Part shown: piece by piece, positions 9,989 through 19,529 of the stretch | How the letters are laid out: each line of letters begins with the position of its first letter | How positions within the stretch are numbered: the stretch's first letter is position 1 | From: Marinicella sediminis | GTDB taxonomy: Bacteria; Pseudomonadota; Gammaproteobacteria; Xanthomonadales; Marinicellaceae | DNA: 64,000 nucleotides | Assembly: GCF_002000055.1 (NCBI RefSeq) | Contig: NZ_MVBD01000004.1 | Location: 1 to 64,000, forward strand | Direction of reading: 5' to 3' | Program-made: the position numbers and the translations under genes | Notes under the pieces: model-generated | What the model was told of the DNA's origin: nothing | Database searches by the model: none | The model's input: only the letters and a program-made list of their open reading frames with translations

Positions 9989-12900
9989 ATGTTGTACAAA
10001 TCTGTTTTACTGACCATGTTGATCTGCTGGATGCACATCCCCACGGTTGCTGCCAAAGAAACGCGCATAAATCACCTCAATCTGACCATCCAACTCGATG
10101 ACAACTGGGTGATCAAAGAACATCCGGTTGCTGACCTGGCATTAATGAATAACACCACTGCAGAAGCAATAGTCATCCATAAGGTGCCACTGTCTACCTT
10201 CAATCAGGCAGATCAACTGCCACAGAACCTCACCGAATTCAAAACCTATATCAAAGAAAACTACCTGCAATCGCAGATGAACTTACTTTCGGGCATGCTC
10301 AATGATGAGACAAAAGTGAAAGCCAATGTGAGCATCAATGACATGCAAGGCCCACTGATTACAATGGTCGGCAAGATCAATCAAATGCCCATGAAGTTTT
10401 ACATGTGGATGGCCTGGCAAGGCAATGGTGCATATGCAATCAATTACGTATCACCTGGATTTCTGAATCGGGAAGAAGCTGATTTTACCAAACTGGCGAA
10501 AAAAATCTCTCTCACCGATGAGCAGGCCAACCCTTTTCTGGTCAGCAGTTTGGTTCAGCTTGATCCCAGCAAATCACCGCTGATTAACCAGCAATTTAAT
10601 TTACAACTCAGTCAGTTTGAAGGTTACATCCTGGTAGATAACAAGGAATTAGAGTTAAGCAGCAATGAACATTTCTACACCTTCATGCTGATTAATCAAA
10701 AAAATGGAGATTTTATCCTCAGTATTCCACATTGCTTCCCCATGGATCAAGCCACCATGCAAGCCACTCTGAAAACCGTCGCCTCATTCTGGTTGGATGC
10801 CGCCTATGAGCATGGCCAGTTCGATTCAGGTGGTGTGCAAGTACCATATATCGAGGCACATGGGATCAGTGAAGACATTAAACAACTCAGCCTGCAGGCA
10901 ACTTTCAAACAAATCGGGGACTGTAATCATGCCATTATGATTGCCACCAGCGATACCTTGGAAAGTGCCCAAAACCTTAATTTGGTCTATGCGCATTTAA
11001 AGCCATTAGCAGCAAGCCAAAAGTCTGTTTCATTGATGGATGGGCAGTATGATCAGGGTTACGCCGGTTACTATTACTCCATAGGAGAGCGTCTGGCTGA
11101 GGAAGGTTATGATGCCACAGAGTTTTATGCAGCAGCGTATCAGTTTGACCCTTCCATCGAACACCTTAATTTGTTGCTCAACCAAATCAATTCCGCCGGA
11201 GATTACCTCAGGGGCCTGAGTATCATCAGGCAATCAGATCAAAATGTCAGACAGCAACCGGTTATCCTCAGCTGGCATGCCTGGTTCTTACAAAAAACCG
11301 AAGCCTATGAAGCGGCCATCGAAACGTATGCGGCACTGTTTGCCACAGATCATCAATCCGATGAAGACTTGCTGACCTACCTGGACCTGCTGGAGAACAA
11401 ACAACGTTGGCAAGCCGCCCATCAGTTAGTTGACCAGCACATTGGCAACATGACCCGCCGCTCTACAGGGCTTGGACGATTGATCAAATACGCCGGTTAC
11501 AACCAGCAACCAGAAGCCGTGAAACAAACACTGAATCTGTTGCAGGAAGAACAGCGCATCGACCTGGACAACATTTATGACGTCCTGGATGGGTTGTACG
11601 AAGTTAAACTCATGGATACCCTGATGTCCGTTTTGGATGATCAATTGATACTGTATCCGGATCATGTTGGGTTGACGTTTTATAAAGGCGACATCCATTT
11701 TGTCAATGGCGAATATGATCAGGCCTTGGCTGCCATGGAAAAAGCCAGCGTGCTGTCACCTGATAATGACCGGATCAGCAGTTATCTGAAAAACATTCAG
11801 CTGAACATGGGACTGGGCAATTACCAGCTGGTCAATCAACCACTTGAAGCAGTTGAGCCACCCAAAGTACTGCTTGACAAAATCAAGCAGCAGACCTACC
11901 AACACCCGGACAGTGACGTGGAGTACCTTTATTACACAGTGGGATATGGCTTCCAGCCAGGTGAGCCACTTACGACCAGTTATGCACGAAAAATAAAAAT
12001 CAATAACCCCAACGGAGTAGAACAGTTCAAGACCATTACTTTTGATTTTGACCAAAGTTATGAACATGTTTACCTCAACGAATTCAAAGTCCTCGACGAA
12101 CAAGGCAAGGTCATACAGGAAATAGACCGAAAATCAATATTCCTTACCAACAACCCAGATGGCATCACTGCTGATGATGACATGGTGGTCAACATCCCAG
12201 TGCCCAATATTCGTCCCGGTGTTGAGATCGAATACCGCATCACCACTGTTTCCAAATCGAAGCCAGACGAGATTCCTTACAGTAAACACTTTTTTGTGTC
12301 GACATATCCAATGTCTTTCAAAGCCGTATTCATCCATGGTGAAACAACAGGCATCAACCACATCAGCCGCCAGCCTTTGTCTGAACATCAGTCAACCAAC
12401 CTGCTGGTGTGGAGCACAACACAAGTCAAAGAGCTGGTCTATCAAAACCTGATGCCACAGCTTGAGGACATGAGTAATTGGCTGATTATCAACCCGGCGC
12501 AAAAATCCTGGGAAGCGATTGGTATAGATTACTTGCAGATGATTGACAAAAAACTCAACACAACGCTGTCCAAAGCCAGAACCATGGCTATTTTTGGTGA
12601 TGCCAGAACCACCGGAGATAAAGTTGTTAAAGCCGCCCGGTATATCCAACAAAATATTAATTACCAAGCTCTGGAGTTTGGTACCAGGGCAATGATCCCA
12701 AACACTTCAGACCAAACACTGCAAAACGGTTACGGCGATTGTAAGGATCATGCCGTTTTACTGGCTGATCTGCTTAACTCAGCCGGAATCCCGGCTCATC
12801 TGGCACTGGTGGAAACCCGCAGAACGGTTAACCCGGAAATGCCTGCCCTCGATCAGTTTAATCATGCCGTGGTTTACCTGCCGGATTACCAGAATGGGAT

Positions 12901-13633
12901 GTTCATTGACACCACCGACAAGGAGTTAACCATTGGTCCTGCCTACCCACCTGAAAACTTACAAGGCAGCACGGCTCTGGTACTGGACCCCGAAAAACCT
13001 TATCTGACTGAAATCCCTAAAGGCCAGGCTCAAAACAACACCATTGTGGTTGATCGTGAGCTGAAAAGATCTCTTGAACACATTGAAATCACCGACACCA
13101 TCATGATGACCGGTTACAAAGCATCCGGCATGCGTTACACCCTGAAGAACAACGCCAGCAATGAATTACAACAAAACGTCCAGTCCTGGATTGCAGAATC
13201 TTATTCAGACCTGGAATTGGTTTCATTCGAATATTTTGGCCTGGGTAACAATCAGGAACCGTTGATACTGGAATTAAAAACCCGGCTGAGCGCTGATCAG
13301 GGTTTGAAGCATTTGCCTTTCTTCATGGAAAAAAATTACCTCGACATGAACCACAACCCTGGCCGCAGTGAAGGGTATCAAACCCGGTCCCCATTTGTGT
13401 TCAAAAGCACAACATCAGTGTCTCCTGATTTCAGGATTCAGCTGTCTCCGGCAGAGGTCAATGCATCTGATCACCAGGCAACTGAATGGGCAATCAGCCA
13501 ACAACAGGGCAAACTTTTCTTTGTGACTGAAAATAAATGGTATCAGGGGTCTCCTGAGTCCTATAATCAGTACGTCACAACCATGAAGAAAGCCATTAAC
13601 CAATTAGAAAACAGCATTCAATTGAGTGAATAA
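9989..13633 (+). CDS. Exported TPR, DUF3857 and transglutaminase-like protein
   Basis: Encodes 1214 aa with an N-terminal signal peptide (LLTMLICWMHIPTVAA). Residues about 370-620 look like TPR repeats (ALAAMEKASVLSPDNDRISSYL is one unit). A DUF3857 domain follows at about 640-790. A transglutaminase-like domain follows at about 860-990 with a complete Cys-His-Asp set: GDCKDHAVLL, FNHAVVYLP, MFIDTTDK. Members of this architecture are periplasmic and of unknown substrate. The stop codon lies just before the start of the following hydrolase gene, suggesting co-transcription. Confidence 0.88.
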   Translation: MLYKSVLLTMLICWMHIPTVAAKETRINHLNLTIQLDDNWVIKEHPVADLALMNNTTAEAIVIHKVPLSTFNQADQLPQNLTEFKTYIKENYLQSQMNLLSGMLNDETKVKANVSINDMQGPLITMVGKINQMPMKFYMWMAWQGNGAYAINYVSPGFLNREEADFTKLAKKISLTDEQANPFLVSSLVQLDPSKSPLINQQFNLQLSQFEGYILVDNKELELSSNEHFYTFMLINQKNGDFILSIPHCFPMDQATMQATLKTVASFWLDAAYEHGQFDSGGVQVPYIEAHGISEDIKQLSLQATFKQIGDCNHAIMIATSDTLESAQNLNLVYAHLKPLAASQKSVSLMDGQYDQGYAGYYYSIGERLAEEGYDATEFYAAAYQFDPSIEHLNLLLNQINSAGDYLRGLSIIRQSDQNVRQQPVILSWHAWFLQKTEAYEAAIETYAALFATDHQSDEDLLTYLDLLENKQRWQAAHQLVDQHIGNMTRRSTGLGRLIKYAGYNQQPEAVKQTLNLLQEEQRIDLDNIYDVLDGLYEVKLMDTLMSVLDDQLILYPDHVGLTFYKGDIHFVNGEYDQALAAMEKASVLSPDNDRISSYLKNIQLNMGLGNYQLVNQPLEAVEPPKVLLDKIKQQTYQHPDSDVEYLYYTVGYGFQPGEPLTTSYARKIKINNPNGVEQFKTITFDFDQSYEHVYLNEFKVLDEQGKVIQEIDRKSIFLTNNPDGITADDDMVVNIPVPNIRPGVEIEYRITTVSKSKPDEIPYSKHFFVSTYPMSFKAVFIHGETTGINHISRQPLSEHQSTNLLVWSTTQVKELVYQNLMPQLEDMSNWLIINPAQKSWEAIGIDYLQMIDKKLNTTLSKARTMAIFGDARTTGDKVVKAARYIQQNINYQALEFGTRAMIPNTSDQTLQNGYGDCKDHAVLLADLLNSAGIPAHLALVETRRTVNPEMPALDQFNHAVVYLPDYQNGMFIDTTDKELTIGPAYPPENLQGSTALVLDPEKPYLTEIPKGQAQNNTIVVDRELKRSLEHIEITDTIMMTGYKASGMRYTLKNNASNELQQNVQSWIAESYSDLELVSFEYFGLGNNQEPLILELKTRLSADQGLKHLPFFMEKNYLDMNHNPGRSEGYQTRSPFVFKSTTSVSPDFRIQLSPAEVNASDHQATEWAISQQQGKLFFVTENKWYQGSPESYNQYVTTMKKAINQLENSIQLSE

Positions 13634-13634
13634 C

Positions 13635-14300
13635 ATGAGCGAAGAAATCACCGAATTTCCCAAGGAATCCAAAGTCATCATGATCCCCGGCCCTGCTGGC
13701 CAGATCGAATGCCTGACCGCACCACCTGAAGTCGATGCGGTAGACAAAAACCGTGTGGCATTGATCTGCCACCCTCACCCACTGTATGGCGGTACCATGC
13801 GCAACAAAGTGACCCACATGCTGGAAAAAGCGTTTCGGGACATGGGTGCACACACCGTACGCTTCAACTTCAGGGGCGTGGGTGAATCAGATGGTGTCTT
13901 TGATGATGGTGTGGGCGAAGCCGATGACCTGATGGCGGTCTACCAATGGGCCAAAAAAACCATGCCACACTGTAAATTCTGGCTGGCCGGTTTTTCTTTT
14001 GGCTCTTATGTAGCCTTGCGCGCTGTACATGACATCAATCCAGAGCAATTCATTACAGTAGCGCCGCCAGTTGAGCGTTATGACTACACAGAACTGGACG
14101 CACCAGAATGCCCGTGGTTGGTGATTCAGGGTGATGAAGATGATGTGGTCAGCCCCAGAGCCGTTTATGAATATGTTGAACAACAAAACCCCAAACCTCA
14201 GTTGGTCACCATGAAAGCCGGACACTTCTTTCACCGACGTTTGCTGGACCTCAAAGGTGCGGTGAAAAATGGCATCCTCAGACAAGTCAATACCGATTGA
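13635..14300 (+). CDS. Alpha/beta hydrolase of the CocE/YfhR-like short family
   Basis: Encodes 221 aa. ICHPHPLYGGTMRNKV is the family signature strand, FNFRGVGESDG the following loop, and GFSFGS the nucleophile elbow. The acid (GDEDDVVSP) and the histidine (AGHFFHR) complete the triad. The ATG at 13635 is chosen over an in-frame GTG at 13626. The gene starts 1 bp after the preceding stop and overlaps or abuts zapE. Substrate unknown. Confidence 0.88.
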   Translation: MSEEITEFPKESKVIMIPGPAGQIECLTAPPEVDAVDKNRVALICHPHPLYGGTMRNKVTHMLEKAFRDMGAHTVRFNFRGVGESDGVFDDGVGEADDLMAVYQWAKKTMPHCKFWLAGFSFGSYVALRAVHDINPEQFITVAPPVERYDYTELDAPECPWLVIQGDEDDVVSPRAVYEYVEQQNPKPQLVTMKAGHFFHRRLLDLKGAVKNGILRQVNTD

Positions 14301-15354
14301 AATGACGACCGGGCCCAAAGCCACCTATCAGTCTGAGCTGGATGCCGGTGTTATCTGGCATGATGCCTTGCAGGAAGGTGTGGTTGATGAATTTCAGCGC
14401 CTGCATGATGCACTGCAACAAAGCAAAACCAATAAATGGTTTTTTCAAAAACCAGATCCTGCACCACAAGGCATCTATATTTTTGGTTCAGTGGGACGAG
14501 GCAAAACCCATTTGATGGATCTGTTTTATGACAGTTTGCCTGAGCATGTTGGCAAACAACGCCAACATTACCATGAATTCATGCTGTGGCTTCACCAGCA
14601 GTTAAGGGAACATGGCGACACCAAAAACCCTTTGGTGCATATCTGCAGACAACTGGCAAAAACCACCCGGGTGCTGTGCCTGGATGAATTCCTGGTCAAT
14701 GACATCGCCAATGCCATGTTGCTGGCCGGCATGCTGGAAGCGTTCAGCCTGCATGGCATTGCCCTGGTAACCACTTCCAACGTCAAACCCGATGACCTGT
14801 ATCAGGATGGTTTGCAACGGGCCAAGTTTTTACCTGCCATTGCCTGGATCAATCAACACATGAAAGTCATGCATCTGGATGGCGCTCATGACTATCGACA
14901 GCAGCAGGAACAATCCCATGAAGACTGGTATTATCCGGTGAATGAATCCAGCAACCTGCACATCCGTGAGCGTTACCTGGAACTCAGTGCCAGGGAACCG
15001 GCTTCAGATGTACCCTGGCTGATCAATGACCGTAAACTCGACATCATCCGTTTTTCACAAAACACCCTTTGGTGTGACTTCACTGCCTTATGCGAACAAC
15101 CGAGAAATGCTGCCGATTACATCGCCATCGCTGAACGCATTGAAAATCTGGTGCTTCAGAACATCCCAGCCATGAGTGCTGATAATGACAGCGAGGCCCG
15201 TCGTTTCATCACGTTGATTGATGTGTTGTATGAACAAAACGTCAAAGTCGTGGCTCAGGCGGCTTGTCATTATAAAATGATTTACCAGGGCAACAAATTG
15301 GCTTTTGAATTCCAGCGTGCCGCATCAAGATTGGCTGAATTGTTACTGGCCTGA
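14269..15354 (+). CDS. zapE: Cell-division ATPase ZapE (AFG1 family)
   Basis: Encodes 361 aa, or 350 aa if the ATG at 14302 is used, which lies 1 bp after the upstream stop. Walker A is GSVGRGKT, Walker B is VLCLDEF, and the AFG1 signature HYHEFMLWLHQQL and ATTSN-type sensor (VTTSNVKPDDLYQDGLQRA) are present. ZapE modulates Z-ring stability in E. coli. Neither candidate start has a strong ribosome-binding site, so the start is uncertain. Confidence 0.93.
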   Translation: MASSDKSIPIEMTTGPKATYQSELDAGVIWHDALQEGVVDEFQRLHDALQQSKTNKWFFQKPDPAPQGIYIFGSVGRGKTHLMDLFYDSLPEHVGKQRQHYHEFMLWLHQQLREHGDTKNPLVHICRQLAKTTRVLCLDEFLVNDIANAMLLAGMLEAFSLHGIALVTTSNVKPDDLYQDGLQRAKFLPAIAWINQHMKVMHLDGAHDYRQQQEQSHEDWYYPVNESSNLHIRERYLELSAREPASDVPWLINDRKLDIIRFSQNTLWCDFTALCEQPRNAADYIAIAERIENLVLQNIPAMSADNDSEARRFITLIDVLYEQNVKVVAQAACHYKMIYQGNKLAFEFQRAASRLAELLLA

Positions 15355-15382
15355 TGGCTTCATGGCCAATCAGAGCTGATGG

Positions 15383-17089
15383 TTAATCAAAGTCACTGGC
15401 GAATGTCACATCAGAGATCAACCCATAAACCTCCTGCGACATTTTACTGGTTTGTCCAGCCCAGGTGTTGGGTATGATGTCATCCGACATGGCCGTGCTG
15501 GTGGTCCTGATACCAAACTCTTCAGGCAATGGCGCATCCAAAACAAAAGTAAAATCGCCAGCACCATCGGCCACCGCAGAACCAAGGTACTGTAAGGCCT
15601 CTTCATGCTCATCACCATCATCCAGATAAAGATCAATCAGGCAGCCAGGACATGGGCTCGGATCGCCAAACACATTGCTCAGGTGCGAACCACCTGACAC
15701 ATTGACCCCATCAACCTGAGTGACCACAGCCGGCTCAAAGGTTCTGATGTCAGTCGCCAGCATGGGACCCAATTCAAAATATTTTTCCGGGCCATCAACG
15801 ACTATGTTGCCACGCACCGTATTACCCCCATCTCTGAAGGCCTGATTACTGGTGTCACTCCACAACATGGCTCCTTTGGTGTTTTCAAAACCATTGCGTG
15901 ATGAGTCAATGATGTTTTCGATGATCAGGTGACCATTGTTCTGTGGAGATGTGACATTGGTCTGTGTAGAAAACTTAATGCCTTGTCCACACACGCCAAT
16001 TGACTGGCCGTTTATATCCTGACCAATCACATTCAGTTCCAGGGTATGTAAAGCACCAAAAACAGTCAGCGCCTCAGGTGGTGTATCATTGGTGCTGCGG
16101 ATGTTTTGCAGACCTGCGAACACATTCCCGGTGACCAGCAATCCGGTTCCAGCTGCAGAAATGCCAGCTCCACCAAACCATTCATCATCATCCAATGGTG
16201 GTACAACGGGATTAAATGGAGAAGTAAATGTGCGGCATTGAAGAGCTTGCGGCACAACAGGAACCGTCCCATTGATGTTGGTACCGATCCAATTATCCCG
16301 GATCACAACCCCAGAGGTTGAAGAATTCACTTCCACGGCAAAAGTTCCGGCACCGGTGATGATGTTTTCTGACACCGTCAGATTATCGGCTTTGCTGGTG
16401 GACAACACGCCATGGTTACCAGCCAGGTCATTGGCATCATTTGCCAGATCGCTGAAAGCCATGTTTTGACCATCCGGGGTCAATCCCCAGGTGTTGTTGG
16501 TAAACGTAATGGATTCTTCTTTGGCATGAATGCTCATTCCTCCCAAAAACCCCAGATTCTGGACCAATACATCACTGAGTTCAATTTCGAGTGTCGTTCC
16601 TCCGTCGATCATTACCCGGGGCATCTCCTGGTTTTGCTGAACCTGAACAGCAGGACCACTCAGGATCACTGGCCCATCAACATCCGTGACACTTTGCGGA
16701 TATAAACCAAACGCACTGTTGCTCGGAGCATCATCAATCGGAATGATCCATTGTCCACCAGAAAACTGACCATCGTCTGCATCTCCATTGGTGCCGTTCA
16801 ATCCAGTAAAGACAATGGTGACCGGCGTACAGCCGGTACAAAACGCATCATCTGAAATTGCTCCGGCTTCTCTCAAAGCCCGCCTTAAAGTACATTTCCC
16901 TGCTCCAGAACCAGTGGTATCCGGAAAAAATAAACCACCCTGAGTGTAACCACAGGTGTGGTTGTTGTGACCGGGCTCTTCATCCAATGCCCAATCCACT
17001 ATGATGGTGGTTTGTGCACCAACCTGAAAAACCATCATTGACCCAATCAGGGTCATCAATACAGTTAATAACAATGACTGCTTAAACAT
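15383..17089 (-). CDS. Secreted right-handed beta-helix protein with C-terminal FASDFD tail
   Basis: Encodes 568 aa. A signal peptide (LLLTVLMTLIGSMMVFQVGA) is followed by a CSLREA-like segment (GKCTLRRALREAG, residues about 60-75) and repeated Asn/Gly-rich strands with parallel beta-helix spacing. The last residues are DVTFASDFD, close to the FADGFND end of the DNRLRE protein at 20908. An extracellular or surface role is inferred; no catalytic motif is recognised. GGAGCG precedes the ATG. Confidence 0.8.
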   Translation of the reverse strand: MFKQSLLLTVLMTLIGSMMVFQVGAQTTIIVDWALDEEPGHNNHTCGYTQGGLFFPDTTGSGAGKCTLRRALREAGAISDDAFCTGCTPVTIVFTGLNGTNGDADDGQFSGGQWIIPIDDAPSNSAFGLYPQSVTDVDGPVILSGPAVQVQQNQEMPRVMIDGGTTLEIELSDVLVQNLGFLGGMSIHAKEESITFTNNTWGLTPDGQNMAFSDLANDANDLAGNHGVLSTSKADNLTVSENIITGAGTFAVEVNSSTSGVVIRDNWIGTNINGTVPVVPQALQCRTFTSPFNPVVPPLDDDEWFGGAGISAAGTGLLVTGNVFAGLQNIRSTNDTPPEALTVFGALHTLELNVIGQDINGQSIGVCGQGIKFSTQTNVTSPQNNGHLIIENIIDSSRNGFENTKGAMLWSDTSNQAFRDGGNTVRGNIVVDGPEKYFELGPMLATDIRTFEPAVVTQVDGVNVSGGSHLSNVFGDPSPCPGCLIDLYLDDGDEHEEALQYLGSAVADGAGDFTFVLDAPLPEEFGIRTTSTAMSDDIIPNTWAGQTSKMSQEVYGLISDVTFASDFD

Positions 17090-17215
17090 CGTTCGCTCCT
17101 TTTCGATTACCAGAATGACAACCCATGATCGTCGCGGCAGATGGTAGTGAAAGGTGTGGATTTAGACTTGAAATAAACCTGAAATTTAAATGAAATCACG
17201 CTTTAATCGAGCCAT

Positions 17216-18076
17216 TCACCTAAAAAAGTAAATTTGTTCTCCAGGCCTGATTTGCGCCAGCTTATGTAGTTCAGCCTGATTGACCACCAAAATACGCGGA
17301 TAGCCACCTGTGGTTTGCGCGTCATGCATGGCCAAAATGGTCTGCCCATCAGGAGTCACTTGCAAACTACCTGGTACCAGCCCACTGCTACGCATGCGGC
17401 CACCACCGGGCATTTCAACCGGCCTGGCTGACAGCCGAAAACCCTGTCGGCTGGCCTGATGGGTCAAACCATAAGGTTGAGCAAAGGCCTGTCGGATGGC
17501 CGTATCCGAGAACTCGGTGAACTCCGGCCCCGGCATCACCCGCAGAACATGTATGGTTTGTGCCCGGCATTTTTTCCAGTCTGGTTTGATTCGCGTCACA
17601 GGAGCCTTGTTCAAAGTCACCCGGATCACGTCACCATCGGTCAACTGACGACCATGAAAGCCACCGATGGCCGCCAGGGTCAATGTGCTTTTCGACCCCA
17701 ACACATCAGGCACTTCAAGAAGTCCTGCGATGGCCACATAGGCCCGCACCCCTGATAATAACTGTGCCATTTTAAAGGTGTCACCTGCAGCCAACTGAAT
17801 CACCTGGCCGGTATCAACCGGTTGGCCATTTCGGGTGCAATTGAATTCAGCCCCGGCAATGGCCAGACAACATGGTTCATCAACGGTAAATGTCATCCCC
17901 GTCCAGGTCACTTCAAATAAAGCAGATCCTGGTGAGTTGCCCACCATGCAGTTGGCCAGTTCAGCAGCTGGGCCATCCATGAAACCAGACACCGGGAAAC
18001 CCAAATGGGCCTGATGCCACCTGCCGGCATCCTGAATGGTGGTCATGAATCCGGCATGCAGGATGGTCAATTGCAT
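17216..18076 (-). CDS. pxpC: 5-Oxoprolinase subunit C (biotin-dependent carboxyltransferase-like)
   Basis: Encodes 286 aa. The N-terminus MQLTILHAGFMTTIQDAGRW and the GFPVSGFMDGPAAELAN segment are diagnostic of PxpC (YbgK/KipA). With PxpA and PxpB it forms the ATP-dependent prokaryotic 5-oxoprolinase that opens 5-oxo-L-proline to glutamate. It overlaps the pxpB end by 10 bp and is last in a four-gene operon. Confidence 0.95.
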   Translation of the reverse strand: MQLTILHAGFMTTIQDAGRWHQAHLGFPVSGFMDGPAAELANCMVGNSPGSALFEVTWTGMTFTVDEPCCLAIAGAEFNCTRNGQPVDTGQVIQLAAGDTFKMAQLLSGVRAYVAIAGLLEVPDVLGSKSTLTLAAIGGFHGRQLTDGDVIRVTLNKAPVTRIKPDWKKCRAQTIHVLRVMPGPEFTEFSDTAIRQAFAQPYGLTHQASRQGFRLSARPVEMPGGGRMRSSGLVPGSLQVTPDGQTILAMHDAQTTGGYPRILVVNQAELHKLAQIRPGEQIYFFR

Positions 18077-18759
18077 CCGGTTTGCTCCATGGCAAAAAAA
18101 TCATCGAGGGAAATGGGCACAAACCGAACCTGGTCCAATGGCCTGATCTGCTGGGGTGAAAAAGATGCAAGATTCAACAGTGTACAGGGGGTGCGACCAA
18201 TCACGTGCCAACCACCAGGCGTTGCCAGTGAATAAATACCAGTCATCCGGTTTGCCACCGCCACACTGCCTTTGGGCACCTGCAAAACAGGGGTGCTTTT
18301 TCTGGGCACCTCCAAATCAGGCAGGTTACCATCCAGATAGACAAAGCCTGGCAAAAAACCCAACTGCATGACCTCATAAAGTGGCTTGCTGTGCCGCTCT
18401 ATTAAGTCTTCTTGAGACAAGGAAAGGGTATCAAGCACAACGTCAAGATCTGCCGCCAGTGATGGTTCATAACACACCGGCACTTCATGAATGGTGGCTT
18501 CTCGATGCCATGTTCGCGGTTGTATGATGATGTCCCGTAAGCGACTCAGCCAGGTTTCTTCGTATTGAATGGGCCGGTCAAATACCAGCACCAGGGTTTC
18601 GGTCGCTGGTATCACATTGATCATATGCGGCATGGGTGACCGCAGCCACTCTTCGGCCAGCGCATGAATGCCTTTCAGGGTGTCTTCATCAGGAAAGAAA
18701 CTAACAATCAGGCCGCAATCTCCATTGGGGCTGATGCTTTGAATTCTCAAAGCTTTCAT
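18067..18759 (-). CDS. pxpB: 5-Oxoprolinase subunit B
   Basis: Encodes 230 aa. PVCYEPSLAADLDVV and the LGFLPGFVYLDGNLPDL run, followed by PRKSTPVLQVPKGSVAVA, identify the PxpB/KipI family. It overlaps pxpA by an ATGA junction and pxpC by 10 bp. Together with PxpC it forms the catalytic complex acting with PxpA. Confidence 0.95.
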   Translation of the reverse strand: MKALRIQSISPNGDCGLIVSFFPDEDTLKGIHALAEEWLRSPMPHMINVIPATETLVLVFDRPIQYEETWLSRLRDIIIQPRTWHREATIHEVPVCYEPSLAADLDVVLDTLSLSQEDLIERHSKPLYEVMQLGFLPGFVYLDGNLPDLEVPRKSTPVLQVPKGSVAVANRMTGIYSLATPGGWHVIGRTPCTLLNLASFSPQQIRPLDQVRFVPISLDDFFAMEQTGCN

Positions 18760-19529
18760 GCGGGCGCTTTGACCTCAATTCCGGCTTCACACAAGGCTTC
18801 ATGTAATGCCCGCGCCTGCCCGGCAGAATTGGGGTGGTCGCCATGTAAACAAAGGGTTTCAGCCTGTAATTCAACGCGCTCACCGGTGCTGGCCACCACG
18901 CATTGTTCCCTGACAAGGGCAATAGCCCGCCGGGTGATATGCCCGGTTCCCTCTATCACTGCACCAACTTCAGACCTTGACAGTAATCTGCCATCAGCCT
19001 GATAAGCCCGGTCGGTGAAAGCTTCTGCCACAAACCGCACATCCAATTGTTCACAGGCCATCGCCATGGCCGAGTTTGCCAGCCCATAAAACCTGATCTC
19101 TGGTCCGATCGACCTGACCATTTCAACCAGTAATGTGGCCAGTCCATAGTCATCTGCAGCCAGGTTGTACAGGGCACCATGAGGTTTCACATGCTGCAGC
19201 TGAGACCCAACCGATTCAATGGCCTGTTTGACTCGTTGGATTTGTTCGTTCAGGCTTTTTTTCAGCTCCTCACGGGAAATATCGATCACGGAGCGGCCAA
19301 AATTGGCCCGGTCCGGAAATCCTGGGTGAGCTCCCATGTTAACCCCGTACTGCATTGCCAACTGTACCGTATGTGCAATCACTGTGCGGTTGCCAGCGTG
19401 CCCGCCACAGGCGATGTTGCAGGAACTGATGAAGGGCATTATGGCGGCATCTTTCAAGTCATCTCTGAGGTTTTCATACTCACCCAGGTCACAATTTAAA
19501 TCAACGGATAACTGCGTGGGCTCAATCAT
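18756..19529 (-). CDS. pxpA: 5-Oxoprolinase subunit A (LamB/YcsF family)
   Basis: Encodes 257 aa. DLNCDLGEYENL near the start, ISSCNIACGGHAGN, and VKPHGALYN are the classic PxpA/YcsF motifs. It is translationally coupled (ATGA) both to the NRAMP-like gene upstream and to pxpB downstream. Confidence 0.95.
   Translation of the reverse strand: MIEPTQLSVDLNCDLGEYENLRDDLKDAAIMPFISSCNIACGGHAGNRTVIAHTVQLAMQYGVNMGAHPGFPDRANFGRSVIDISREELKKSLNEQIQRVKQAIESVGSQLQHVKPHGALYNLAADDYGLATLLVEMVRSIGPEIRFYGLANSAMAMACEQLDVRFVAEAFTDRAYQADGRLLSRSEVGAVIEGTGHITRRAIALVREQCVVASTGERVELQAETLCLHGDHPNSAGQARALHEALCEAGIEVKAPA

Noticed and set aside
13887-14324. 145-aa minus-strand ORF
   Set aside because: Antisense to the alpha/beta hydrolase and zapE start.
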